The notes under the pieces are model-generated. The model did not search any database. It was not told the origin of the DNA and saw only the letters and a program-made list of their open reading frames with translations. From assembly GCA_022559845.1 (NCBI GenBank), contig CM040128.1, positions 266,420,698 to 266,484,697 on the forward strand: DNA of 64,000 nucleotides, given 5' to 3'. Position numbers and translations under genes: made by a program. The stretch is from Amorphophallus konjac. Taxonomy: Eukaryota > Streptophyta > Magnoliopsida > Alismatales > Araceae. Of the stretch, positions 22,630-32,985 are shown in pieces; positions within the stretch are counted from its first letter, which is position 1, and the number at the start of each line of letters is the position of its first letter.

Positions 22630-23825
22630 TTGGAGACCGTCTAGAGTCTCCCCCTCGAGCGTGACATTTTTCAGTATTCATTTGGTGTGTAATCGTATTT
22701 TCTTCTTGAGTTGTTGTTGGGTCAAGAGAGTGTTAATTGGGATAATGTCATCAAAAGGGTCCAGTAGGTGGTTTATTTTCAGATTGTGCCTCAAGGCCAC
22801 TTGAAGCCCAATTGGGCCACTCCCTCTCTTATGGGCTTCCTTGCTTAGAAGGCCCATTAGGGTTGGTCTATGATCCATAATAGAATTTTGACCAAGGAAG
22901 CCAACTTTGACCGGGCGCCCCCCACCTTTCCCCCCTGTGAGATTTGAATAAGTCTTCATCCTCATATTACCCTCCCTCTCCCATTGACCAAGGGTAATTT
23001 AAGTCTTTTATTCTAGGTCTAGGGTTTGATATAAAATGTCTTGTAACAATTTTATTGAAGAATAATAGAAGAAAAAATAGATTTTGTGTGAAAGAGCAAG
23101 GGGCGCACCCCTCGTCTCTCCTCCTCCTTGCAGCTGTGAAGGCTGCAGATCTAGGGTGCGATGCCCTCTTCCTTGGAGCGATTCCAAGCTTTATCAACTC
23201 CGCTGGGTGCGACGCTCAGCCGCCACCGCCATCCGCGCCGCCATCAAGCCGCCACAAGCCAGTATTTGGCTTGCTGTCCAGAACTCCGTGAAGCAGGTCA
23301 GAGCCTGAAAGAAGAGGTTGGTTCGCCAAATCCCACCGTCTCATCACCTTCAAAATTTGATAACTTCATCCCCACGTACTCCCTCTTCCCAGTTCAAAAA
23401 TTTTACTCCGATCCACCACCGTTTGATCCCCTTCCCTATGTTTTCCTACCCCACGCAATCTGCATGTCTACAGATCTGCGAGATAGAACCTTGCACAATT
23501 AATTTTTCCACCCCCTAAACCTTCTCTGATGGCCACTAAACTTGGTGTATACGATCCCCACTTCCCCCTATTTCATCCATGTTACCCCCGGTCAACCCTC
23601 ATCTTCAGGCTGGTTACAGTCTACCCTGCACACCCGGTCAGCACGAGGTTCATGTTGCAGAGTTTTCCTGGGAGAATCAGTCTGGTGGATGGTTCTAAAA
23701 TTACTTTAAGTTGTAGATCTTCAAGTGCCCTTCACAACGGTGCTGGTTTTGTTCCGATCCGCCTCCGGATCTGCCCGCAATGACCGTCTTCGTCGGGTCA
23801 CGTAGATCTATCCAGTTGCAGGACT
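22630..23825 (+). repeat. Chromovirus-like LTR, plus orientation, truncated
   Basis: Follows the chromodomain copy after GTCTCCCCCTCGAGCG. Matches 20252-21440 in inverse orientation and lacks the distal part and the PBS. Small frames such as 23055-23291 and 23161-23502 mirror frames of the other arm and are not genes. Confidence 0.65.
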
Positions 23826-23929
23826 GAAAATGAAAATGAAAATGAAGGTGAAAATGAAAAGTACCTTCAAGACTGAAAATGAAAATTCACGTAGGATCAT
23901 CTTGCCAAGCCCCGTCAATTTTGGCGTGT

Positions 23930-25250
23930 CTACAGAAGGTACTTTTGCTGTAATTCATTTTCAACCCATTGACTTGCTGAAATTTCTTCAACATCAACTT
24001 GACATTGAATAACTATGTGCACACATGTTGAGGTCTTTTTCCATATCTCCCCACAAAAACAACACAATGTGACTATGTCCTGAAGGAACGGTTCAATCCT
24101 ACCACATGTGTGCAACTGACCATGCGATATCCTCCATGTGAGCAGCTTCACCTTCAACAGACTCTTGGGGTACCAGACATGCGGAGTAAAAGGGTGACGT
24201 ATATCCCCACCAATCTAAAATGAGTGAATAAGCCGACTTGATAGAGAATCTTTCTTCCTCCCATATCCACACCCACTTATCAGCACCACTGTCCACCAAC
24301 CTGAAGTCAAGAAGAAGCGATAGCGTGCTCTCTATATAGTTGAACCATCTCCTCTTGCAACAGATTCCTCTTGAAGGTAGGTGACCATGTGCCCCTAGAT
24401 ATGTGCCTATCAAAGGATTGTGCCATGGAAGACAATGGTGCAACTGCAATAGTAGTTTTGGATAGGACTCTTCAAGAGTGAAATCCACGCACCACTTGTC
24501 CTTCTAGAACACACTCCACTACCCATTGCCAAGCTCAACCCAAACACCGAATCTGATGAAGTCGCTACAATGGATAATGCCTCTCCAAATTGGTGATACA
24601 TTATTTGTGCATAGAGGCTAGTATCAAGTCTGACTCTTTGGACCTGCTATATCTCTGTCTGATAAGATGTGGCCATAGGACATTGTCTTTTGCTCTAAGA
24701 CTTCGCAACCATCTACCAAGAAGTGAGAAATTAAAGTCTCTGATGTTCTCGAACCCCACTCCTCTCGCTTCTTTGCTTCAGCTTACCACCAATCTCTATT
24801 GTCATGCCAAAAGAATCTACGTTGAATGGACTCTTAACTTTTTGGCCACAATTTTAGGGATCCTAAAAATGCATAGATAGTAGATATGAAGATTGTCAAG
24901 CACTGATAACATCATTCTCTCCCCGTAGGAGAGAAGCTTCACCTTCCAACCTGTCAGTCCAAACTCAAATTTTCATACTATCACCTGTCAATCCCTACAA
25001 TGAAGGATCCCAGGAGACAAAGGGAGGCCTAGATAGGGGATAGGAATGCCCCCTATCTGACACCCCAATATGAATGTTGCTCTCTCAGTGCCCTCTCTCC
25101 TCCATTGACTTGCTGAAATATCTTCAACATCAACTTGACATTGAATAACTATCTCTCCTCATCTACTATGAAAAGAATTGTACCATCAGCATATTGTAGG
25201 TGACTAATGCTTAAACTGTGATGTCAGCCCTTTTAGCCCTCATCCAAATC
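23930..25250 (-). pseudogene. LINE reverse transcriptase relic with zf-RVT domain
   Basis: Read on the minus strand, about 25220-25150 encodes SHLQYADGTILFIVDEE, the LINE RT palm with the catalytic YADD changed to YADG. It is followed by the KLMLKIFQQVNG segment seen after the palm in LINE RTs. Frames at 24488-24099 (WVWIWEEERFSIKSAYSLI) and 24157-23930 (VKLLTWRISHGQLHTCGRI, CCFCGE, HIVIQC) form the zinc-binding zf-RVT domain. Shifts and stops throughout make it dead. A roughly 50-bp stretch (TTCTTCAACATCAACTTGAC near 23985; near-copy at about 25115) occurs twice, about 1.13 kb apart. Confidence 0.75.
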
Positions 25251-25254
25251 CTGC

Positions 25255-25640
25255 TCATAGTTGTCAAGGCGACAAGGCGACCCAAGGCGTTCACGGGGTC
25301 CTTAAGCGCTTAGGTGACAAGGCGTCCGCTTAGGCATCGCCTAGGCGACACTTTGGCCACTAATTAAAAATTTTAAAATATATATCCTCCAATATATAAA
25401 GGAGAGAAGGTACAATGAGACAGAAGGTGAAATAAGGCTTCGGTCACATTTTTTGTATTTTACAGTAATTTCTTCATTGTTTGATTTTAGGAATGAATGA
25501 ATTTAGGAAGTTTATTGATTTTATGTATGCATTTTTTGTGATATTTAGACATATATTTATATTTTTGAATTATATATATTATTTTAACAAATTATCACCT
25601 CAAACGCCTAGGCCATCATCTAGGGGGATCCCAATCCTTT
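25255..25640. mobile_element. MITE-like insert in the LINE relic
   Basis: Begins ATAGTTGTCAAGGCGACAAGG and contains several AAGGCG/CGCCTAGGCG blocks, a composition familiar from short non-coding plant repeats. The middle is AT-rich and non-coding; the right end has CAAACGCCTAGGCC. Termini and target duplication could not be fixed. Sequence beyond 25640 on the minus strand may be more LINE. Confidence 0.45.
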
Positions 25641-25697
25641 CATCCTTGCTTCCAACCTGAAGTTTATCACACATTGTCCTTGTTTTGTTGAGTTATT

Positions 25698-27706
25698 TGT
25701 GAGACGCGGAAAAAATCTTAAATCGACTTTTATCGTGGATAAAAGGTAGATTTTCGTTCTTTTGAAAAGAAACATCCCCCCTATCGGAGTAGAGGGTGAT
25801 TCTGTGTATGCGTGTCGTATCAGACGATTTGGGTTCGAGTGCTGGACCTTTCCCCACTAACCGGAGTCAGTGTTGATTTACATCGGCCTAACATCCGAAC
25901 ACCTTTGTTTAACTGTCAAAGAAATCTCAAAAAGTCTTCTATGGGGGTTCTGATGTTGGGGGCAAACTCTCTTGGAGGGTTCACAATGTCCACTCACTCA
26001 CCACCGACCAACAGAAATAACGACTAAGTTAGGGTTTTAACTGAGGCCATATTTGGGCAAAACCCTAGGATTTGAGAATATGAAGATGATTTGGGGGAAG
26101 CCATAGGCATAATTGAAGTCACGGGAGGTTTTCTGAACCCTGAGGATATTTTGGTAATTTTACCAACCCAAGGGTATTTTGGTAATTTTCCCAGGCCAGG
26201 GGTATTTATGAAATTTCTGGGCTGGAACGGAAGTAGGATCGGGTTCCTGACTCCTCAAGGCATGGAAGCCGTTTCTGGAGGGTTTCAAGGGCTCTGAGGC
26301 CATTTTTAGGTCACAGGGGTATTTTGGTAATTTTACCAGGCCCTAAACATAGATTTGAGATGATACCCGAGTGTTGGACTGAGCTGACAACACTTCCGGA
26401 CCGAAGGAGTGACAAGAGGCTTCATAGAAGGCACACATCTGTCAATTTGGCCGAAGGAGGGGTATATGTGCAATTTTTAAAAGTTGGGGGCTTTCTTGTA
26501 ATTTTCCCCAGTCAATGCATAAAGAAGACACATTAAGTCATAGATTACATTTATGGCCCAAATGGGTACAAGGATTGTCGGTGAATTGTCGACTGTACAA
26601 AGATCCCCACCAACGCGGGAAGTAGGGGCGTAGCCCGAATTACAAAAGATTACAGGGTATAACTACAAATTACAGGACTTTGGTCTTTTACGGTCTTGGG
26701 GAGGACGTTTTTGTAATTCCGCCATTGTAAGGACAGAACCACCTGCCTTAGTCATCCCCGGACGTAAAGACTTACAAACATGGCCCGCTGAGGGGCGTAA
26801 TTACAAACATGGCCCACTGAGGGGCGTAAACGTAAATATACCCCGTAGGGGCATAAATACAAGACCCGGGGACTTACCCCACACGGGTCGAAAAAAATGA
26901 ACAAACTCCTCCGGATGCTTGGTGGCTTCGTAGGTTGTAGATGTCGATCTCTTCTTCACTTGGACCCTTAAGGTCTATTTATAGAAGGCGGGAGGGCCCA
27001 GAGGGGTCAAACGAACAAATTTACCCTGATTATGTCAAGGTGGGGTGGCAAAAAGTCATTTTGACCCCTCTGGCCACCAAAAAGGGCCAAATGACCCCTT
27101 TGAGGGGGCCAAAATCTCTCCTTTTTTTTGAACACCGGAGAGAGGGGGGGTCGCGCGACCCCTCTGGGAAGCCAACGGGGTCGCGCGACCCCTCTGGGAT
27201 GCCAAAGGGGTCGCGCGACCCCGCCAGTCCACAGTGGGGTCGCGCGACCCCTCTGGGATGCCAAAGGGGTCACGCGACCCCGCCAGTCCACAGCGGGGTC
27301 GCGCAACCCCCGCCGACCCCGGCGGGGTGGCCGCGGCCCCCTCTCGCGTCCGGGAGGGGTCATTTGACCCTCGGGCATGCGTTTTGGCCCCTCTTCGTGC
27401 CCTTTTGCTCCGTTTTTGTCAACCTGAGTTGAGAAGAAGCCGTGGTGGCGCTGCGTGGGGAGGAATCTTCGCACCCGTCTGTGCCGTGTGATACACTTCC
27501 TCGGCCGCTTTAATAGGCGTGCAGGCATGTCTTCCTCTTAACTTCCATTGCCGCGATGCCACTTGTGATAATATGATCGGGTCAATATACCCTAAATCAC
27601 GGAGATACTCCGCGGTCCGACGACATCGGCGCTACACCGTATCTTTTCCGTCGGTTGTTTCGGAATGAAATTCTCGAAGTATTTCGAGAAAATTACGGGT
27701 GCAACA
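25698..27706 (-). repeat. 3' LTR of the outer Tat-type element
   Basis: On the minus strand the LTR would start TGTTGCACCCG at 27706, directly after the purine tract GGTGGGGGGTATT, and end ...CGTCTCACA at 25698. It holds a repeated GGTATTTTGGTAATTTT motif (three copies, 26150-26335), a roughly 30-bp duplication containing ACAAACATGGCCC (26773-26825) and the palindromic minisatellite at 27148-27315. No matching 5' LTR is in the window, so the boundaries are provisional. Confidence 0.6.
27148..27315. repeat. Minisatellite of palindromic GGGGTCGCGCGACCCC
   Basis: Six units of about 29-30 bp. Each has the 16-base perfect palindrome GGGGTCGCGCGACCCC or a one-base variant (units 5 and 6), followed by a linker of the type CTCTGGGATGCCAAA or GCCAGTCCACAG. 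All three frames stay open across it, producing spurious Arg/Pro-rich ORFs on both strands. Confidence 0.85.
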
Positions 27707-27849
27707 AATACCCCCCACCGAACGTTCGTCGAGGCCGGAGGCAGAGGCGGACGGTCCGTGCCCTTTGTAGTATTTTTGGGTATCTCCTGATTCTTCATGA
27801 CATGGGAAGATTGTTGTAGGACTGCACCTCACTGCTTCATTGCTTTGCA

Positions 27850-28500
27850 GAAAGCTGAGAGTTGATGCAGGCTTACCTCGGAGAGGCTTGTTGTCTCGGA
27901 GTTGACGTAGGCCTGCTTCTGAGAGACTTGTTGGCCTACAGTTGATGGGGGCTTACTTCTGAGAGACTTGTTAGCCCGAAGTTGATGGGGGCCTACTTCT
28001 GAGAGACTTGTTGGCCCGAGTTGATGTAGGCTTGCTTCTGAGAGACTTGTTGGCCTAGAGTTGATGGGGGCTTGCTTATGAGAGACTTGTTACCCCGAAG
28101 TTGATGTTGGCCTGTCTCGAAGAGGTGCATCCATCTGAGTCATCGTTGATTGACTATTGAGCTGTGATAGCTGAAAATCAACATTGGCCGACCCTTGGGG
28201 GTGCGTTGGCTAAAAGTCGTGGTGCTGGCTGACCACCGAGATGCCACTGAAGACGTGTCGGCTAACCGCTGAGATGTGTAGCCGCAAGTTAAAGCTGGCT
28301 AACTGCTGAGGTGTCGCCAAAGATGTACCGGCTAACATCTGAGGTATAGCCGAACATGTTGATGTGTCGGCTGACCGCTGAGGTATGTCGCCGAATGTTG
28401 AAGGTGGCTAATTGCTGACTTGTGATAGCCAAGGTTGATGTAGACCAGCCCATAGGGCACGTTGGTCTGGGTAAATGTCGGCCGTACACAGGCTGAGGCA
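27850..28500. repeat. Tandem repeats in the outer element's 3' region
   Basis: 27855-28120 has about six units of 44-54 bp built on AGTTGATGGGGGCTTACTTC plus TGAGAGACTTGTTGGCC. From 28150 to 28460 a second family follows with GGCTAACTGCTGAGGTG-type units. Non-coding. Confidence 0.7.
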
Positions 28501-28639
28501 ACTCCTTTATTTGTTTTGGTTTCAGCTAGCGAGGCTTCAAAGCTGCTTCAGAGTTTCCTGACCTCTTGGGATGAAGTGGCCGAATAGTCCTCAACTTGGT
28601 GTAGCATTGCCAGGTGCATGTATTTGGTCTCCCTCGGGA

Positions 28640-28992
28640 CGCCTGGATGACTGAGCTTGCGTCTTTACGGGAGGAGTTCGCCCATCTTCGTGCTATTGAG
28701 AAAGCGGAGGCGGAGGACTCAGGTGACGATTCAGCAGGAGGCGGAGCAACTTTCCAGACTTCGGAGAGCCTAGGCTGAGGTGGGCGCCCAAGTTAAGGCC
28801 ACTTACGAGCGCGAGCAGATGGCCTCCCACAGAGTGGAGGGGCTTTTGTGAGAGGTCCGGGGGACCGAGAAGGAGCGCAGTCTTGCGCGTGCCAATGTAG
28901 ACTCTTCGCCGTAGGCTTGAGGGGCTCTAGGAGGAAGCTCTTCAGAGGGAGACTCGCCTTGCTGAGCTGAGGAAGAGCGAGTCTGAGACTTG
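28640..28992 (+). pseudogene. Antisense coiled-coil ORF remnant in the outer element
   Basis: Plus-strand fragments ELASLREEFAHLRAIEKAEAE, VRGTEKERSLARANV and RETRLAELRKSESET (last codon then TGA at about 28992) read like the C-terminal coiled coil of plant retroelement-associated proteins. The frames are interrupted by stops and shifts. It lies antisense to the outer element, downstream of its integrase, the same position and polarity as the PMD and DUF7745-like genes of the young element. That suggests this lineage commonly carries an antisense gene. Confidence 0.45.
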
Positions 28993-29009
28993 ATAAGCCT
29001 TTTCTCTTT

Positions 29010-29270
29010 TTTTTTTCTTTTTTTTTTCACTTTACCATCCCTACCGCCCTTTCGGGTTTTCGCCAGGACTGGCCCCCTTTATCTTTTTCCGGTGCACCCT
29101 TTCGGGTTTTCACACTGAGGGGTACCCATTTTTACCTAAGGCGCCCTTTCGGGTTTGCACCTTAGCCGAGTTAAAGCCTTTTTGCCCTTGATTGCTCTTC
29201 TAATAGAAACAACCAAATCCGCTGGGGTCTCAATATTTTTAACCCCATTTTTTTTCTTTTTTTTGACCCT
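29010..29270. repeat. Direct repeat flanking the 80-bp array (copy 1)
   Basis: Contains CGCCCTTTCGGGTTTTCGCC units and, at its right end, a T-run preceded by CAATATTTTTAACCCC. A second copy lies at about 30900-31150 in the same orientation. The pair brackets the tandem array. On the minus strand each copy starts with an A/G purine run, so each could act as a PPT. Confidence 0.75.
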
Positions 29271-29279
29271 ATAATGCCA

Positions 29280-30890
29280 AAAGGCGAGGAAAAGGTGGCA
29301 CTCCCGTAGGGACGTGTGTGCCGCAGAGGTGGGACAAGTGGGTAGATTTGATTGTCCGGGTGGGACGAATGAATCAAATCTATGAGTCGAAAGGCGAAAC
29401 GGGTCGGTAACCTGAGAGGGCGTACTAAGACCGAACCCAAGAGGACAGAAACGAGCTGAAAGGCATAATGGGTTGGCAGCCCGAGAGAGCATACTGAGGC
29501 CGAACCCAGTGAGACCAAAAGGTGTAGTGAGTTGGCAGCCCGAGAGAGCATACTGAGGCCAAGTCCGGTGTGACAAGATGGGTGGATTCGACTGTCCTAA
29601 TGGGACGTAGTTAGCCAAATCCAAAACCGAAGGTTGACCCGGTTAGCAACCCGAAGGGGGGGTATGTATGAGCCAAGCCCGGTTAGAACAACAAAGGAGG
29701 AGGTTTAACAGCCCGAAAGGGACATGCAGGTTAAACTTGGAAGCCAATAGGCGGGATGGGTTGGCAGCCCGAAAGAGCATATATAGGCCAAACCCACAAC
29801 GATGACAGGGAGGGATTTGACAGCCCGAGTGGGACGTATAAGTCAAATCCGTGAGCCGATAGGCAAATAGGGTTGGCAGCCTGACGAGGGCATGCAGAGG
29901 CCAAGCATGTGGGGACAAAGGAGTAAACTTGATGATCCCGGTGGGATATATGAGTCAAGTCTAAAGCCAAGAGGCGAGATGGGTCGACAGCCCGAAAGGG
30001 GCATGCAGAGGCCAGACCCAGAGGAAGAAAAGGGGTGGATTTGACAGCCCTAGTGGGACGTATGAGTCAAATCTGAGAGCCGATAGGCGAGATGGGTTAG
30101 CAGCCCGAGAGAGCATACTGAGGTCGTTCCCGATAGGACAAAGATGGGTTCGACCACCCTAGTGGGACGCGAAAGTCAAACCCGAAAGCAGATAGGCGGG
30201 TAGGTGGGTTGGCAGCCCGAGAGGACATGCTGAGGCCAGACCCGATGGGACATGTGCCAGAAGACACGATGGATTGGTAGCCCGAGAGAGCATATTGAGA
30301 CCAGATCCCAAAAAAGTAAGATGAGTCGAAAGGCATGATGGGTTGGCAGCCCGAGAAGGCATACTGAGACCAATCCCAAGAAGATAAGATGAGCCGAAAG
30401 GCATAATAGGTTGGCAGCCCGAGAGGGCGTGCTGAGGCAAGTCCCAGAAGGAGAGATGAGCCGAAAGGCATGATGGGTTGGCAGCCTGAGAGAGCATACC
30501 CTAGAATGAAAGAGGAGCCAAAAGGCATGAAGGGTTGGCAGCCCGAGAGAGCATACATAGGCCATACCCTAGAATGAAGGAGGAGCCAAAAGGCATGAAA
30601 AGTTGGCAGCCCGAGAGAGCATACTGAGGCCAGTCCCAGTGGGACAAGAGAGTAAACGAGTTTAACTGTTCAGAAGAGACACGTGAGCTGAACTCAGAGG
30701 CCGATAGGCGGAATGGGTCGACAGCCCGAAAGGGGCATGCGTAGGCTGAGCCTGATGGGACAGAGTATGACAACGTGGGAACGTCAATGGGACTAGGTGT
30801 CATAGGATGACATGTAAGGCATAGCCATAGCATCAATATGATGTTTTGGTCATGATGGGGTGGAGTGATTGACTTAGAGACACCCATAGA
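29280..30890. repeat. Tandem array of ~80-bp units
   Basis: About 20 diverged units built on GATGGGTTGGCAGCCCGAGA, then GAGCATACTGAGGCC and a CCAGTGGGACAAG-type linker with GAGCCGAAAGGCAT. Each unit holds the near-palindrome GGGTTGGCAGCCC. Long minus-strand frames across it (29136-29624, 30097-30558, 30176-30565) are repeat artefacts. Such arrays inside Tat/Ogre-like elements are known seeds of satellite DNA. Confidence 0.85.
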
Positions 30891-30899
30891 ATAGACCGA

Positions 30900-31150
30900 G
30901 AGAGGATTTTTTTCTTCACATTCCCAACCTCACCGCCCTTTCGGGTTTTCGCCGAGGCTGGCCCCCTTTATCTTTTTTCGGTACGCCCTTTCAGGTTTTC
31001 ACATCGAGGGGTTGCCCATTTTTGCCCGAGGCGCCCTTTCGGGTTTTCACCTCGACCGGGTCTGTGGCCTTTTTGCCCTCAGCCAACCGTTGAAGGCTGA
31101 CTGAGTCCGCCGGGGTATCAATATTTTTAACCCCCCCCCTTTTTTTTGAA
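30900..31150. repeat. Direct repeat flanking the 80-bp array (copy 2)
   Basis: Second copy of the 29010-29270 block, immediately after the integrase stop on the minus strand. Both include CCTTTATCTTTTTTCGG-like and GCGCCCTTTCGGGTTTTCAC segments. Confidence 0.75.
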
Positions 31151-31183
31151 CCTTCACTGAGGAGAGGTAATGTCCTGTGAGGA

Positions 31184-32985
31184 CTACTGTGGAAACTCCT
31201 GCGGTGGCGCATGGTAGAGCTTCATATGCTTGCCGTTGAGAGGAGGGAAGGGATTGTCCCCCTTGTGGTCAAGGACCGTATAGGCCCCTCCTTCGTAGAC
31301 CTTCTGGATGACGTAAGGTCCACGCCAATTAGGCTGGAGTTTGCCGCTGGATCTTCCCGCGAGAACCTCCTTTTCTTTGACCATGACGAGGTCGCCTTTC
31401 TTGAATGCCCGTTGCTTGACCAGCTTATCATAAGCACGTGTCATGCAGGCTTGATACACTTGTAAGTGTTTGTAGGCTTTGAGTCTTTGACCTTCAAGGT
31501 TGGACAATTCCTCGAGCCTTCTTTCAATTTCAGATTGGTCTTGACCTGGCAATCTGGTGTGCACAGTAACACGGTAAGATGCTAGCTCGATCTCCACAGG
31601 GATCACTGCTTCAGCTCCGTAGACCAGAGAGAATGGGGAACAACCCGTGGGGGTTTTATAAATAGTCCGGTAGGCCCATAGGGCTTCGTGGACCTTCTCG
31701 CCCCAATCCCGCTTGCGGCCACCTACTATCTTAGATAGCAGCTTGTAGAGGGTTTTGTTGAAGGCCTCGGCTAACCCATTGGCCTGGGGATGGTAGATCG
31801 ACGACGCTCTCCATTCAATATGGAACTTGGCCGCCAGAGCATAAACAGTCTTGTTTTTGAATGGCGTGCCATTATCGGATGTAATCTGACTGGGGGTGCC
31901 GAATCTGTATATGATATAGTGCCGCACAAAACGAGCAACTATCTCCCCCGTAACTTCTCGTAGTGGAATGGCTTCCGCCCATCTGGAAAAGCAATCGGTG
32001 GCAGCGAGTATGAACTTGTGCCCTTGGGACGATGGGGGGAATGGTCCCACAATATCCATACCCCACTCTGCAAATGGCCAAGTAGGCGCTATTGGATGGA
32101 GCGGGTTAGGTGGCCGCCGAGGGACTGGGCTGAATGCTTGGCATTGATGACATGTACGAGCATATTGATTGCAATCTTCGTACATGGTGGGCCAGTAGAA
32201 CCCTTTGAGCTTGATGTTATTTTTCATCTTAGCTCCTGCTTGGTGAGCTCCACACAATCCGGAGTGGACCTCGTGCATGACGGTCTTCGCTTCCTTTGAT
32301 GAAAGGCACCGCAGGAGGACCGACCGGTCTTTTTCATGGACGAGTCTAAAGAGAAGACCGTCAATCAGCTGGTAGGATGTCGCCCTGCGTAGCAGTTGCA
32401 CCCTCTGGGCCCGATCAGGAGGGAGCCAGCCGTTCTTTATTTCTATAATTGGCTCGCGCCAATCTTCTTCTTCGGAAGCAATCTCCTCTTGAATGTTGTC
32501 GATCTCATAAATAGTGAGGCCAGATTCTTCGTCAAGCACACTTGGCATGAGCCTTCGGTGCCTGACTGTAATATTCAATTCTCCCTCAGGCGGGAGTTTT
32601 AGGGCTGCTGCCAACTTTGCAAGAGCATCAGCCTGGGAGTTGTTGCCTCTGGGAACATGGCCTATTTCAAATAGGTAGAAATTTTCCTTGAGCCTCATGA
32701 TGGCTGTATGAGAGGGAACGAGCTCCTTCTTCCGGACATCATAGACGCCCAGTACTTGTCGAATGACGAGCTGAGAATCCCCGTACACTTTGATGCACTT
32801 GATGTCCATCTCCAGTGCCAGTTGAAGCCCAATGATTAGCGCTTCATACTCTGCTTCATTATTAGTCAGCGACTTCATGAGGGCGCACGAGTTGTGGAGG
32901 ATGCCGCCTTGTGGAGACACAAAGAATACCCCCGCGCCTGAGACATAGTCTGTAAGGCCGCCAGCCCTTTTGATTATCCGAGAGA
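31184..32985 (-). pseudogene. Outer Tat element: second RNase H (C-terminal part) and integrase
   Basis: Continues the frame broken at 54030 by the nested insertion. From 32985 the minus strand encodes the rest of an archaeal-type RNase H (SGAGVFFVSPQGG, NNEAEYEALIIGLQLALEM, YGDSQLVIRQV, NNSQADALAKL). Integrase follows: HHCC zinc finger (HSGLCGAHQ, CHQCQ), then the core triad D in WGMDIVGP, D in TSDNGTPF and E in ANGLAEAFNK. A C-terminal GPY/F-like NWRGPYVI and the stop at 31184 close it. This half is uninterrupted, so the element may have been fairly intact when the young element landed. Confidence 0.85.
32981..32985. repeat. Target-site duplication, left
   Basis: AGAGA immediately before the 5' LTR; the identical AGAGA lies at 54030-54034 after the 3' LTR. 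Five bases is the usual Ty3/Gypsy duplication length. Confidence 0.95.

Larger units (their letters stand above)
22065..23825. repeat. Right arm of second palindrome
   Basis: Plus-strand counterpart of 20252-22030. The arm ends at about 23825 where GCAGGACTG meets an AAAATG-rich stretch, so its LTR is truncated compared with the left LTR, which continues to 19540. Confidence 0.8.

Noticed and set aside
27007..27528. Arg/Pro-rich frames on both strands
   Set aside because: Reading of the palindromic minisatellite, open on both strands by symmetry.
29136..30887. Long minus-strand frames with repeated LSGCQP motifs
   Set aside because: Produced by the 80-bp tandem array; unit length and frame drift rule out a conserved protein.
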